Notes: generated by a model from the sequence alone, not told the origin. Positions 34,728 through 46,170 are shown, counted from the stretch's first letter. The stretch: 64,000 bases of DNA from Conus ventricosus (GCA_018398815.1 CM031600.1:49242327-49306326); one strand, 5' to 3'. Program-made: numbers and translations.

Positions 34728-34925
34728 TCTGATGAGGAAACATACCTCGTGGAACAGATCGTTGCTTGTAAGATGACAGACAAACGTAAGCACTACAAAA
34801 TCAAGTGGGTTGGGTACAGGAACTCCACTTGGGAGCCTGAGTCACACATTCCTGCACATCTAGTCCGAGATTTTCACATCCAAAAGACAAACAATGGACA
34901 TAAACGCCGCCCTTTAAGCACATAA
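34728..34925 (+). pseudogene. Integrase C-terminal chromodomain
   Basis: The reading has TYLVEQIVACKM, HYKIKWVGYRNSTWEPE and a HLVRDFH helix, the three-strand-plus-helix layout of a chromodomain. Aromatic-cage positions (Tyr, Trp, Tyr) look present. In chromoviruses this domain tethers the integration complex to modified histones. It is separated from the GPY/F frame by stops near 34511, but runs to its own stop at 34923. Confidence 0.75.
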
Positions 34926-35267
34926 AATGAGGAACAACACACACTGTTCTTTCACTCTCTGTCTCTCTGCCTTTTGTTTATTTGGTACCTAAGCCATGTT
35001 TTTTTATGCATGTTCATCTTCCCCACCCTCTCCAATGATCTGTGGTTATCAAGACTGGTTAAGAGGGTTTAGAGGACCGGAGTCTAAAATTGATCACACG
35101 ATGTGTATAGTTGGCTAACGGGTCTCACTGACGTCTGGTAAGCTGTTGGTTTGTGCTGGTGTGATTATTGTTTCTTTTTTCCTCTTTGTCACCTTGTTAT
35201 AAGTCTTGCATCAGCCTACGATCACAAACAGTTTATCTTCTGATTTAACGGCGCTACCCCCCCCCCC

Positions 35268-35300
<33 letters not shown>

Positions 35301-37087
35301 AGAGCCACACTCACAACTTTGTTTTCTTTTTGTTTGTTTGTTTGTTTTCTTTGCTTTTCTCTTTTCCTTGTTTTTTTTCTCGAAGTTGCACAGAGTGGCA
35401 CTATAAACTTTCGGTTACAAATCTTGCAACTGAAGTATCTTCGCAAGTAAATACAGTATATGTCTTAACACATCTAGTGGAAAGCCACCATCACACACAC
35501 CACCCTCCTCAGCCCCCACCCTCATCCCTCATCCTCCTTCCACCGCGTGGCGCCCTTCTTGTCTTTTTATCCCTGCTTCGCTCCTCGCATCCAACGCCCC
35601 CGCCCATCCTCCCCTTCCCTTCCAAGAAACACCTTTATATTCCTCATAAGTGTTCTTTTTTTATTGCGTCTTTTCCACGTTGGGCACATAAATACACAGA
35701 TACGTATTTTGTTGCTGTCGTCATTGCATTCAGTACTCATTGTACACTTTACACCTGTCTTTTTTTTCATATATGTATACCTTGTGACATTAGAGGTAAC
35801 GTTCATGGCTCATGTCTTAAATAAGTTTTTTTATGCTTTGCTTCTTGTTATAACAAATTTCAGTGTTGTACTACAGTTTCATGTCTCAGTATTTCTCCTC
35901 CAGAGTATATTGTCAATGATGGTACCGTAAGGTCTTGCTATGTAAAACATCGTACCGTTTACATTGTAATTCATCGATTTTTTAATTGTTCCTCAGCCAA
36001 GCCAGAAGCCTCAGCTGGTTATCCTTATTAATCAGTTCACACATTGCCAGTTGTGCCTATGTCATTTTGTTACGCCTTTCATGTTGTTTTGTCCTTGATG
36101 GCGCTCTGTCGCTGTTAACAGCAAATAGTGCACAAGGATGGCAAGCAATGCTGCCTTTTGGCTTTCTTCTCATTTCCCCTCAAGAAGTACCAAGAATACA
36201 TTATCCCCCCCCCCCCCCTCCCACGACAACATGCATTGCACATATCGTAGCTATTCAGACTACCTACATGGTCATAATGTACCATCGCCACGTCATGTTA
36301 CTCCAGCTGCGCCTACGCGCGCACCGACTTCGACTGAGGCGACTTGAAGCACCTGTAAATCGCATGTGATTTTTTCGTCGAGGGGCAACCAACCCTACCT
36401 CCCCCCTCCTCCGCTTTCACCACCTACCCGCTGCCCACGCTGGTGTGTTTCCTTCTACCTGATTCAAGGACATCACGCATAGTGGGCCAGCTTCCAACAC
36501 TGGCTAGACAATTCCATCACAAGGAGGACGCCTGGCTGTGACGCTCATAATGCCACACATTTCCATCACCTACGTCCGTTCCAGATAGGACGAGCCCAGC
36601 ATCGACTACTGATGGATCTTCATCATTGTATCCTCTACACACGAGCACTCTCTCAACTCAGCAGACATGCTGCATTACTGACTATGAACTGTCCAGAAAC
36701 TGTTCCTCATTGCAGCCATGGCGTTCTTCAACAGTGAATCAAGTGCTGTGCTGTGCATTTTTTTTTGCTGTGACATTTTTCTTACAAGTGCAAGGACTCT
36801 TGCTTCAGTTCAAAGTGAAATGAACAGAATCACGACGACTCAAAGTCGAACTCTGGTGCACATGACAAATATTGCCATATTAGCTACGTTTATGTGCAAT
36901 GCTGTCTTCATATCACTTCATATTCAAGTAATCCTTTCATGACTTATGAGATGTCTGCCTTGGCTTAAGGCTGTGTCAGGCTAATTGACATAGGCTAGAA
37001 CACCAAGGCTACATCAAAATGTTGTTATGCTCTGCATAGTTATGCGGGGATTGTCTTCAGTTGTGACAAGCTCCTAGCATAACATTA
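34926..37087. other. Non-coding region between pol and 3' LTR
   Basis: About 2.1 kb with C-run plus (AC)n at 35259-35298, TTTG repeats near 35333 and a C-run at 36206. Open frames (for example 35330-35824 and 36718-36942, both with hydrophobic stretches) show no domain I recognise, so I cannot claim an env gene. Confidence 0.5.
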
Positions 37088-37268
37088 TCAGTCTCTAAAA
37101 TCCCCCGAAGTCGGAGTGTGGCTGCCCATGTGGCGGGGTAATCAAAAACGGTCACACACGTAATGTTCTCATCCCCAGCTGATGCATTTGTACCATAGTG
37201 TTCAAGTACTTCGGCTGTTTGGATGATCCCTGGAGTCTTTTAGCCAGGGTACGACAACAACAACAACA
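37088..37268 (+). mobile_element. SINE with (CAA)n tail
   Basis: The segment starts GTCGGAGTGTGGCTGCCCAT, with a body GGCGGGGTAATCAAAAACGG and CACACACGTAA, and ends in a run of ACAACAACA at 37251-37269. The words GGCGGGGTA..AAACGGTCA..CACGTAA resemble a SINE type common in lophotrochozoans. It lies inside the Ty3 element, upstream of its 3' LTR. Confidence 0.55.
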
Positions 37269-37427
37269 ACTTATGAGATGTAACATTCCCTGATCCAGAA
37301 TGCCCTTATTGTCTGCCATCCCTGTGCCAAAAAATGGAGTCACAACCTTATTTTATAAATAGTCCAGCCCTTCCCTTCTCATCTTCAATTGTTGCCAAAA
37401 TGAGGACATTTTTAAGGGAAGCGAGAG

Positions 37428-37463
37428 CAATTAACACAGAGTGATATACACAGGAGCTACACA

Positions 37464-37538
<75 letters not shown>

Positions 37539-38204
37539 CACACTCAGCCATTCACACGGGCGATTTCAATGGCCAGTCTTAGGGTACAGTGATGCCTTGT
37601 CCTAGAGCCATCCCTCTGTTCTAACGGGATCGCCTTGATCTAAAAGGTGATGCCAAGCCTCAGTAGACTTGAACGTTATAAAACCATCCAACGGCCCCAC
37701 GGTGGACTGCATGATGGGCGAACATTCTTAGTCCTGGTTGATAATGTCCGGTGCCTGGCGTTCTCTCACTGCCGAAGCAACAACTGACAATGCCGTCCAC
37801 GCCACGGTTATTCAATTCAGACTCGGGCAAAAGCTGTATAAACTACAGATATGAACTTCCGCTCTCTCCCTCTCCCCTGGCATCTGAACAGTCGTGCACT
37901 TTGGCCTCATCGACATTCTGCTTGTTACAAGGTAAATGTGACTCCATAATTTTTTTTGTGTGTGTGTTAATCTTGGGTTTATAATTACGAGACTAGGACT
38001 TAGTCTAGGTAGGTCAACATACAATTGGGCTTGGCTAACGGTACTCTCACTAGTGCAGAAGAAATAAATATATGCATACTCATTTAGACTCTGGCGTTAG
38101 ATGTGACTTCTGTCTCTACTCACTATCTACCTGACTGTCTGAACCACTCCGTAGCAGTCTCTACGTCCCCTAACACACGTAAGCGCAAAACTAGTCTTGT
38201 GACA
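37428..38204 (+). repeat. 3' LTR of Ty3/gypsy element
   Basis: Collinear with 28332-28946. It contains a long (AC)n (about 37464-37536), the AATAAATATA TATA-like box and ends near TTGTGACA. It looks less damaged than the 5' LTR. Confidence 0.75.
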
Positions 38205-38370
38205 GAACCCTCAACACACACCTGTCTATCCTTTAACGGACACCAGTACATTGAACCCTCACTAGACACTGGTTTACTGTAGTACCCTCAACTCATAACG
38301 TCCACTGAACCGTCAATGCACACAGGTTTACCTAACCCTCAATGGATATCGTCAACTGAACCTCAAGAGT
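38205..38370. repeat. Minisatellite 3' of the Ty3 element
   Basis: Degenerate repeats of GAACCCTCAACxCACACC and GTCCACTGAACC type, the same family as 27500-28331. Confidence 0.6.
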
Positions 38371-38439
38371 TTTGGAACAGGGATGGAGTTTAAATGTGGG
38401 GTTTCAGTTTATAATATGGTTTGCGTTTGGGTTCGACAC

Positions 38440-38952
38440 TGGAATTATAATAGTAATTCTAATGATGGACGTTAGTGGCGCTCAATATTAAATAAGCCCC
38501 ACGCGCTTACAAAAACAAAAATACAAACATTGGGGAAAATACGCAAGCTAAATAGCACATGCACCAAGATGCATTTACCCACTCATGCAGTGAGTAATTC
38601 ACACACCCCTTCACCATCACCACCCATCTCCATATATTCTCACCCACCCACCCCCTCCCCACACATACACACTGTAGTTTTAAGAGAGAATCTGAAGGGT
38701 GACAGAGAATCGGAAGAGCGAAGTGAGAGAGGGAGTTTGCTCCTTACGGGTGGGACATGGAAAGAAAATGAACTTAGTCAGTGGCCTTGCTGGTGCGTGG
38801 GATACGAGGAGATTAATATCAGATGAGGAGCACAACAGTCGTGTTGGAGTGAAGAGATGGTGAACACGAGCAACACAAGAAGGCGCCTTCAGGGACTTAA
38901 AGCACAGCAGGGAGAGTTTATAGTGAATTCGTTTTTCGATGGGGAGCTGTTA
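38440..38952 (-). mobile_element. CR1-like LINE 3' fragment, interrupted (part 1)
   Basis: The end at about 38452-38520, GGACGTTAGTGGCGCTCAA and AAATAAGCCCCACGCGCTTA, matches the 3' end of the CR1-like LINE at 20568-20640. The body corresponds to the antisense RT C-terminal region seen at 20780-21080. The fragment continues after the inserted elements at 55589-55680. Confidence 0.65.
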
Positions 38953-38986
38953 CCGCACAAAATGTCACCATTGCACAAAATGTCAC
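38953..38986 (+). repeat. MITE left inverted repeat
   Basis: 34 bp, perfect reverse complement of 55553-55586. It contains two direct GCACAAAATGTCAC words. Confidence 0.9.
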
Positions 38987-38995
38987 AGTGACACT

Positions 38996-38998
38996 TCT

Positions 38999-39058
<60 letters not shown>
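38996..39058. repeat. (CT)n microsatellite
   Basis: Near-perfect CT dinucleotide repeat within the MITE-like element. Confidence 0.95.
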
Positions 39059-39059
<1 letters not shown>

Positions 39060-39229
39060 ATTTATTATGTCATTATTTGTCTGTGTTGTCTCTTGGTGTC
39101 TTTCCCTTTATCTATCTTTTTTGTTTGTTTTTACCTTCGGTGTGCATACATTTTTTTATCGGCTTGCCTGTCTGTCTGTGTGTTTGTACACAGCATCTCT
39201 CTGTTGCTTGTGGACAAAATTGCAGATAT

Positions 39230-39280
39230 TTCATGGATAGGTTCCATATGACCATGGTGTGGTCGAAACGTGTAACACGC
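39230..39280 (+). other. Hammerhead-like PLE terminal motif
   Basis: ATGACCATGGTGTGGTCGAAACGTG shows a GACCA/TGGTC stem followed by GAAAC, the same layout as the other PLE ends in this window. The CUGAUGA half is degenerate. Confidence 0.35.
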
Positions 39281-39637
39281 AATCCTTCGGTACACTTCAA
39301 TGATACACACCTACATGCTCTCAATTTGCACACATACTAACACTCATACGCACGCAAACAGAGAATAATAATAATAGTAATATACTACACCATGTCAATG
39401 GTCCATTAGTATGGACGAAAGTATTCTAACTGTAGTGCTTCTGGAAGAGAAATGTTTTACACTCACAACAACAACAAACAAACAAGCAAACAAAACAAAA
39501 ACAACAAACAACAAACAACAAACGGACACGAACGAACGAACTTAATAGTCTGCTCGCTTTCTTGAAAGTGGTGGACGAACAAAACTGACAGAGGTTGTGA
39601 CATTTTGAGCAAGAGTGAATTCGAAAATGGGGTATAG

Positions 39638-39643
39638 TTGCAC
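39638..39643. repeat. Polinton target-site duplication, left
   Basis: TTGCAC, 6 bp, directly before the terminal AGAGAATG. Confidence 0.95.
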
Positions 39644-39877
39644 AGAGAATGTAAATATGTTAGTTCAAGACCACTCTATCTTATTTTGCACGAAAACCCC
39701 CCTTTTCACATACTAATCACGTCCTTCTCATGCTGATTTTTGCTAAAATCAACACTGTTTTCCAAAAACATTAACACACCCAAACCTCTAAATATTGACG
39801 TAATCAGTACATTAAAGTGGGGGGCTTGCGGGCAAGATAAGATTTGGGGATCGTGAACAAACATATTTACATTCTCT
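39644..39877 (+). repeat. Polinton left terminal inverted repeat (palindromic)
   Basis: It is the reverse complement of 55230-55463, with similarity reaching about 16 bp further inward. Its first and last about 85 bp are also inverted copies of each other: AGAGAATGTAAATATGTT at the start and AACATATTTACATTCTCT at the end. Confidence 0.95.
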
Positions 39878-39894
39878 CCAGGAAAATAAAAATC

Positions 39895-40138
39895 ATCAAA
39901 TCATTATAAAAAAGAGCCACATTACTGATCACCCTGGGTCTAACTTGAGACCCTATGGCGCACTAGGGCCCCAAGCCCGATCCAGAGGATCACAGATAAT
40001 GTGGCCAGATGCGAAGAGTTTTGGGAATATGCCTCTAATAGTGGTATTTCTTATACTTGGCTGCCTACTTTCAGTTTGTCTAATTTGGGGCAATTCTCTC
40101 ACCCCTTTTCAGTGACTCTTCCTAGGACACACACATAC
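39895..40138. other. Polinton left subterminal non-coding DNA
   Basis: No coding content recognised between the inverted repeat and the 53-bp tandem repeat. Confidence 0.6.
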
Positions 40139-40345
40139 ACAACACATGTGGTTTGCGGGCGTTTATAGCCGCGCCAGTGACCAGACAACACAACACATGT
40201 GGTTTGCGGGCGTTTATAGCCGCGCCAGTGACCCAGACAACACAACACATGTGGTTTGCAGGCGTTTATAGCCGCGCCAGTGACCCAGACAACACAACAC
40301 ATGTGGTTTGCGGGCGTTTATAGCCACGCCAGTGACCTAGACGAA
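40139..40345. repeat. Four-copy tandem repeat, about 53-bp unit
   Basis: Four near-identical units with CACATGTGGTTTGCGGGCG, TTTATAGCCGCGCCAGTGAC and CAGACAA. Differences are single substitutions or one-base indels. The unit contains CACATGTG and GGCGTTTATAGCCGCGCC partial palindromes. There are no unique spacers, so it is not a CRISPR. Confidence 0.95.
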
Positions 40346-41017
40346 ACACGAAAATGGGAAGAGTCACTAGAGGGCAGAGAAGAGAGCCAATTTAGATTTT
40401 CTAAACCCACACAAACAAGCACAAAACCACCCCAGGCTATTCCAATTTTACACTTTTTGGATTAATATATATACTGTGCAAACTGAAAGCTTTCATAATT
40501 TTATGGTGTTAGTGTGATGTTATTAAAATTGTTTTTTATTCAAGCAGAATAGTTTTAAAGGTTTTAAACAACAACTGTGTTTTAAAGTGTTTTTAGTAAC
40601 TAATTTGTACAATATTCATATTAAAAGCTTTAGCAAATTAAACATAAAAACACAACTTTTAATAATCAATTTCTCTCACTGATCTATAAATAGATAATTT
40701 ATTCAGGGGAAGACAATTACTTTTATGCATAATTAAAGGGAGATAAATCACTTCATTATCATTGTTTTGCTTATTTTGATTGTTAATGATTACTCTGTGC
40801 ATGTGCTAACAAGGAAGGTAGAAATAAATACTCTACTACAACAGCTGTCAGAGGGGGAGAGAGAGCGGAAAACCCCATAGCTTAAAATAGACCTAAGCCA
40901 CAACGATCAATAGGCGGAGCTCGTTACAGACCGTGTGTGTGCGTGAGTGCCGCGTGTATATATACGTGTGTGTGTGTGTGTGCCTGTCTGTCAGTCTGTG
41001 TGTGTGTGTGTGTGTGT

Positions 41018-41049
<32 letters not shown>

Positions 41050-42058
41050 GTGTGTGTGTGTGGTTCTAAATAACTATTGTTAAGATAAAGACTCCCTTCG
41101 TCTTGATGAGAACATTACACTCCTAGATACACGGGGGACAACTCCTATTTCCAAGTTACAAAGCGTCTAGGGAGTTGTTTCCCTTGACAGTGTGTGTTGT
41201 GTGTGTGCGTGTGTTGAGGGAGAGAGGGGGAGGGAGGGATGAGAGGTGGAGACAGACAGACAGAACAAAACAGAAACAGACAGACAGACAGAGACAGAGA
41301 GAGATGTGGGGTGAATGAGGGAGAGAGAAAATGATTACTTAATTTTTTAATTTATGATTTTATTCGGGTTTAAAAATAAAGGGCCGAAGTAGCTACAGAA
41401 TTTATTAATATACTTTACGAGTTAGATTGGGAAAAGGGAGGCTGATAGAGAGAGTTAAAGAGTAGGTTTGAAGAATTAATTACTGATCTTTTTGAGCGAA
41501 TAAATATGCGGGAGAGCGTGAAGCAGATCATTTAGTAAAATACCAGATTCTTGCCCAACCCGGTTATAAAGTTTTTTGCCATTTTACTAGATAATATGGC
41601 TCCTGAAGATCCCTAATCTGACTGTTTCTACCAGCCCTGAAGGAGTAGCTATTCACTTTAATGAAGATCAGGTTTTGCGATTAGAAAAGATATGAATAAC
41701 AGCTGAATTTACAATTAATTTTTATTTATTTTAGATTTTAAAATGGCTGCCGAACTCAGTGAATCTGATTTAAAGAATTGTAATGAACTATTTGACGAGA
41801 CAAGAAAGTGTTAAACATTGATTTTAGTGAATTTGTTTTGAGAATGATGAAAACAATATAAAAAAAAGATTCATAGTGAACTATTAACGAACCAATCAAA
41901 GTGATAAACATTGATGTAGTGATTCAGAAAAAGCTAAAATATTGGCGGGTGTTATTTTTAAGGTTAACGTGTCTTGAAGTGTTGCGACACTGGGTGAAAA
42001 ATAAAAGCGTGTTTACTTACTTTTTTTTACATTTATTTTTTTAATTTACGTAAATATT
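40346..42058. other. Polinton left arm, no gene recognised, with GT/GA microsatellites
   Basis: GT repeats lie at about 40932-41061 and 41196-41216, and GA/GACA repeats at 41217-41330. Between 41370 and 41820 short open stretches suggest decayed coding DNA, but no motif is recognisable. Confidence 0.55.
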
Positions 42059-45000
42059 GTGGCTTTAAAAATGACGACCACAAGTAAATTCGAGGCTAGA
42101 AAACTATATATGATGGAAGAAATATTTGGTAGTGACAAACAATTAAGCAATACGTTTAGCAAAGTAGACATGGATATTATTAACCCACAAAACGTTCATG
42201 AAAGCGTAGCACACGCTATCTCTAAAATCCCAGAGTCTCTTCAGATGGAGCCGCCAGTAAAATTTGCTATTGGCCGTTTGATTGATTATATAACGCCTGA
42301 TGATAGTAACAGCCAGTCTGGGTTTCAACAAGGGCAGAAAGAAGTAATCAGCTATCACGACTTTACTTAAAACTGGGCTGATTACATGCTTACACAGTTT
42401 AACAGCAAGTGGGAGGCAAAGTTAAGGGGTTCTGGATGGTCTGAAGGGACAGCCCTTGAAATCAAATTAAGACAAACAAAGTTCTACCCTTTATAGTTGG
42501 CAATTTCTTACCTTCCTCTTCCAAAAGAGTTAGTTTTAAAACGCGCAGTCTTAAACATACATAATTCTGACAACATGTGTTTTTTGTGGTGTGTTTTAGC
42601 GCATTTACATCCTGTCAAAATTCATGCAAACAGAGTTTCCAATATGAAGCACACAAAACAAGAGTGAACTTTGATAACAAAACCTTCCAGTAGTATAGAA
42701 AGTATATCTCAGTTTGAAGAACAAAACAAACCAATCACTGTAAACGTATACACATGGTCTGTAAAAGCCGATCTAGTGCCTCTAAGGGTTTCTCCAACGC
42801 GCCTACTTTAGGCGAACGCTTAAAAAAACATGTAGACTTGATCCTGTTTGCAGATAGCACAAAGAACAATAAGCAGACTTATGGCTTATACATCAAAGCA
42901 TAAATCTAAAAAGGAGCTTTGTAGAAGGTGTTTTGGGGAGACTCCCAACTATAGAAGCAGCTGCCAATCATAAGGAACATTGTAAAAGTTTTGGAGACTG
43001 TAAAACCAAACTCCTCACACCAAACCCGGGGCTAAAGTTAAATTTTTAAAAATTTACACAAATGCAAATGAGCCCTACGTGGCTTATGCGGACTTTGAAT
43101 CGCTCTTACCACAGTACTATGGGCACAACAGCAGAACAAAAAAAACCCTTTTTAACTCACCATCAGATTTTGTTCTTATGCGTTTATTGTTGTTAGGTCA
43201 GATGGGCGCACACAATCCAGAGATTTACAGAGGCCCCAATGCAGCTAGCAGATTTTTAGAGCAGATGAAAAAAACTTCGCAATCAGTTTTCCAACCAACT
43301 AAATCTTTCAGCATTGTTATGACTCTGAAGACCAAGAACGTTATGACTCAGCCACTCCTTTTTGGATTTGCGGCTTAGAGCTAACGCCTAACAGTAAAGA
43401 CGTTGACAGTGAGAGACCACGATCAATTACTGGAACGTTTAGAGGGGCCGCACACAACAATTGTAAGGTTGACCCAACTTAAAGGGTTTACCCCAAAAAA
43501 TGGAAAACTGCTATCTTCTTTCATAACTTACGAGGTTACGATTCTCATTTTATCATGCAAGCAGTGACTTCTGAATATAAGAGGGTTACCTGCATTGCAC
43601 AATCTTCAGAAAAGTTCATGACTTTTACTCTTGACTGTTTATCCTTTTATGACTCTGCCCCAAAATCTGATGGGGAGTTTAGATAAGCTAGCGGGATCGC
43701 TACAAGACTTTCCAATTAAATAAACAATATTTTGATCCATCTTTGGTGCGCAAAGGAGTTTTCCTTATGGGAAAACATGAACTATGGGATAGGTTGACGA
43801 AGACTCACTTCCTCCCAAAGGTGCTTTCTTTTCTATCTTAGAGGCAAAGACATAACTGATGCTGACTATGAATACGCTCAGAAAGCCTGGACAGAATTAC
43901 AATGCCAAACGATAGGTAATTATCATGATCAATATTTTATTGGCTCACGTGTGTTTATTGGCCCGACGTCTTTCAGAATTACAGATCTAATGCATGAAAC
44001 ATTATGTCTAGACTCATCACATTACATCTCTGCCCCAGGGTTATCTTGGGGTGGGTTTCTTAAAATCTTACAAACATCAAGATTGACTTAATATCTGATC
44101 TACGTACCCACACTTCAGATTATTGAAGACGTTTAAGGGGGTATTAGCATGGCCTCACATCCTTACTGCAAAGCCAACAACAAATATTTAGACGATTATG
44201 ATCCCACTAAACCATCCAACTATCTAATGTACTTAGACGCCACAATCTGTATGGATGGGCCATGAGTCAACCGCTTCCACTGAGAAACTTTAAAATGATA
44301 AAAGGACCTCATGATTTTTAATACTGGTTGGGTATGTTGTCACAGCTTCCGCCTGATAACCAGCGGACTAATCTTAAAGTAGACTTAGATATCCTAAAGA
44401 ATTACACGATCTCCACAACGATTACCCCTAGCCCAAAAGTTTAAAGATGAGTCCATCGAACCTCCTAAACTTTTTTCCTAATCTTAGAACATAAAACAAA
44501 ATTTATGTGTGCCATTTACAGCTCCTACAGTTTTACTTAAGGCACGGACTGAAACTGACAGCTGTTCACAGAATAATTATCTGTGATCAAGAGCCCTTTA
44601 TGAGGCCTTTCATTAAAAGAATACTGATTTTAGAACCCAAGCCACTGACGTTCAGAAAAAGACTTTTTTAAACTGATGAACAACAGCTGTTTTGGAAAAA
44701 CCATGGAGAACGTACCACAATCGTAAAGATGTAAGATTAGTTACAAAAGAAAACCAAGCAATTAAGTTGGCCTCTAAACCTAACTATCAGACTTAAAAGA
44801 TTTAATGACAACCTAGTTGACATTATGATGAAGAAAAAGGATGTTAAGTTGGACAAGCCGGGGTTTATCGGCTTCACTATTAGAGTTGTCAAAGTTATTG
44901 ATGTTAGAATTTCTTTTACGACAAACTTTAAACCACGGTACCCAAAAGCAAGAGTCCTTTACACAGACACTGACTCTTTTTTAGACGTCCCAATGAAGAC

Positions 45001-45430
45001 TTTACAAAGACTTAGAAACAAAGTGGCTAAAGGGTTGATGGGTGGTACGACACATGCGACTATCCAAAAGACAGTCCTTTACATTAAAACTGTAAACAAG
45101 AAAGTGATTGGAAAGATGAAGGAGACTAATGGGATAGTTATAAAAGATAAAAATGTGGTTTGCGGTCGAAGATGTATAGCGTTGCTAGCCAGACTTCTGT
45201 AATAAAGAAGGCTAAAGGCATAAGTAAAGAAATTGTCAAAAAAAACTCACGATAACTACAAGCAAGTCCCTTGAAAACAAAGTATTTTATCACACAAATG
45301 TGAATCTGCGCTCTACTCTTCATAAAGTAAACACAACTGCTTTTAACAAGAAATCACATAGTCTCCTAAAATAACAAGAGAACTTACGTCAATCCGAGTT
45401 TTCATATGCTGTAGGGCTTTGGGAGAACTT
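42059..45430 (+). pseudogene. polB: Polinton protein-primed-type DNA polymerase B (broken)
   Basis: The ATG at 42071 opens the best-preserved N-terminal frame (to 42370). Downstream blocks follow Polinton PolB order: a NSDNMCFLWCVLAHLHP-like region (about 42568-42620), a CRRCF zinc-like segment near 42920, exonuclease motif I YADFES (43083-43100), exonuclease II HNLRGYDSHFI (43523-43555), a YLDYDPTKPSNY..YLDA palm A region (44190-44245) with WAMSQPLP after it, KNHGERT in place of GKTMENVR (about 44700), and the catalytic YTDTDSF (44958-44980). C-terminal similarity ends near 45400. At least ten frame breaks are evident. The enzyme would replicate the element from a terminal protein primer. 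Confidence 0.9.
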
Positions 45431-45579
45431 TAAAAGATTAACTTGACTAACTACTTCTAGTACTATTAACATCCGGGGGTTTGGGAGTTCTTACTACTTT
45501 TTTTAATATGAGCTTCTACTTCCAGCACTATTAATAAATCAAACAATCAACCGGCTCTCCATTTTGAAAAAGTTATTTT

Positions 45580-46170
45580 TACTCCAATGAATTTATAGAC
45601 CCCTCAATTAATTCTTTAAATTCACTGTCTCCACCAAACGTATATAACTGATAATCGCAAAACCCCCATCCTAGTTGCCGGCAGTGCTTGTAGAAATGTA
45701 GAGGATAGCCATTAAACAAATTGCATTTGTTTTTAACGTTGTAAATGGCATACAAAATTGGGTTTACAAGAAAATCAGAAGGTTTATTACCTTCAAATTG
45801 ATTTGACATTTTCTCTTGTACTAAATCTATAAGATTTATCGCTACTGTGAAAGCCCAAAAGTCGCGCCAGACCTCTAGGAAAGTGTTTCTCTCTTCTTTT
45901 TCTAGTGGGAAATGTATAGTAATTCTGAGATTTGCTTTGTTAATTCTCAGCAAATGCCAAATTCGCTAAGTACCTCTTTTAAAGAACAAAAGTTGTAATA
46001 ACCATCAGGTATTATTATATGACTTACTTGATTGCCCACCTCGTCCCTTAACATTAATCCATTATTTTGGGCTTTTTCAGATATGTTAACCCACAAAACT
46101 TTAAAGCCAAATTTTTTAAAAGGCAACCTACAACTCCGTGCCTATGGGCAATTGGGTATGTAAGAAACAA
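45580..46170 (-). pseudogene. Polinton structural protein candidate (penton-like?)
   Basis: The minus-strand reading starts before FGFKVLWVNISEKAQN and continues through IIIPDGYYNFCSLKEVLSEF. It passes a stop or frame break and continues in the frame 45579-45953 (RITIHFPLE, EVWRDFWAF, GFCDYQLYTFGGD). The segment lpDGYYxxxSLxEVL followed by a beta-rich stretch resembles vertex or penton-type proteins of adintoviruses and Polintons, but I cannot confirm this. It lies convergent to PolB. Confidence 0.4.

Larger units (their letters stand above)
28332..38204 (+). mobile_element. Chromodomain-containing Ty3/gypsy LTR retrotransposon (broken)
   Basis: Two LTRs enclose gag, protease, reverse transcriptase, RNase H, integrase and a C-terminal chromodomain in the order of Ty3/gypsy (Metaviridae). 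About 2.5 kb of non-coding DNA separates the pol end from the 3' LTR. All genes contain frameshifts or stops, so it is a fossil. A possible primer-binding site (TGGTGGAGAAGCGG) follows the 5' LTR, and a purine stretch AAGGGAAGCGAGAG precedes the 3' LTR. Confidence 0.85.

Noticed and set aside
35330..35930. Possible env-like gene of the Ty3 element
   Set aside because: Hydrophobic stretches only. No signal peptide plus cleavage-site plus transmembrane layout could be supported.
39112..39333. Minus-strand frame in the MITE as a transposase fragment
   Set aside because: No DDE/D-type or helix-turn-helix motif is visible and the region is microsatellite-rich.
40139..40345. Regular 53-bp repeats that could suggest a CRISPR array
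   Set aside because: The units are contiguous with no unique spacers, in eukaryotic transposon DNA without cas-like genes.
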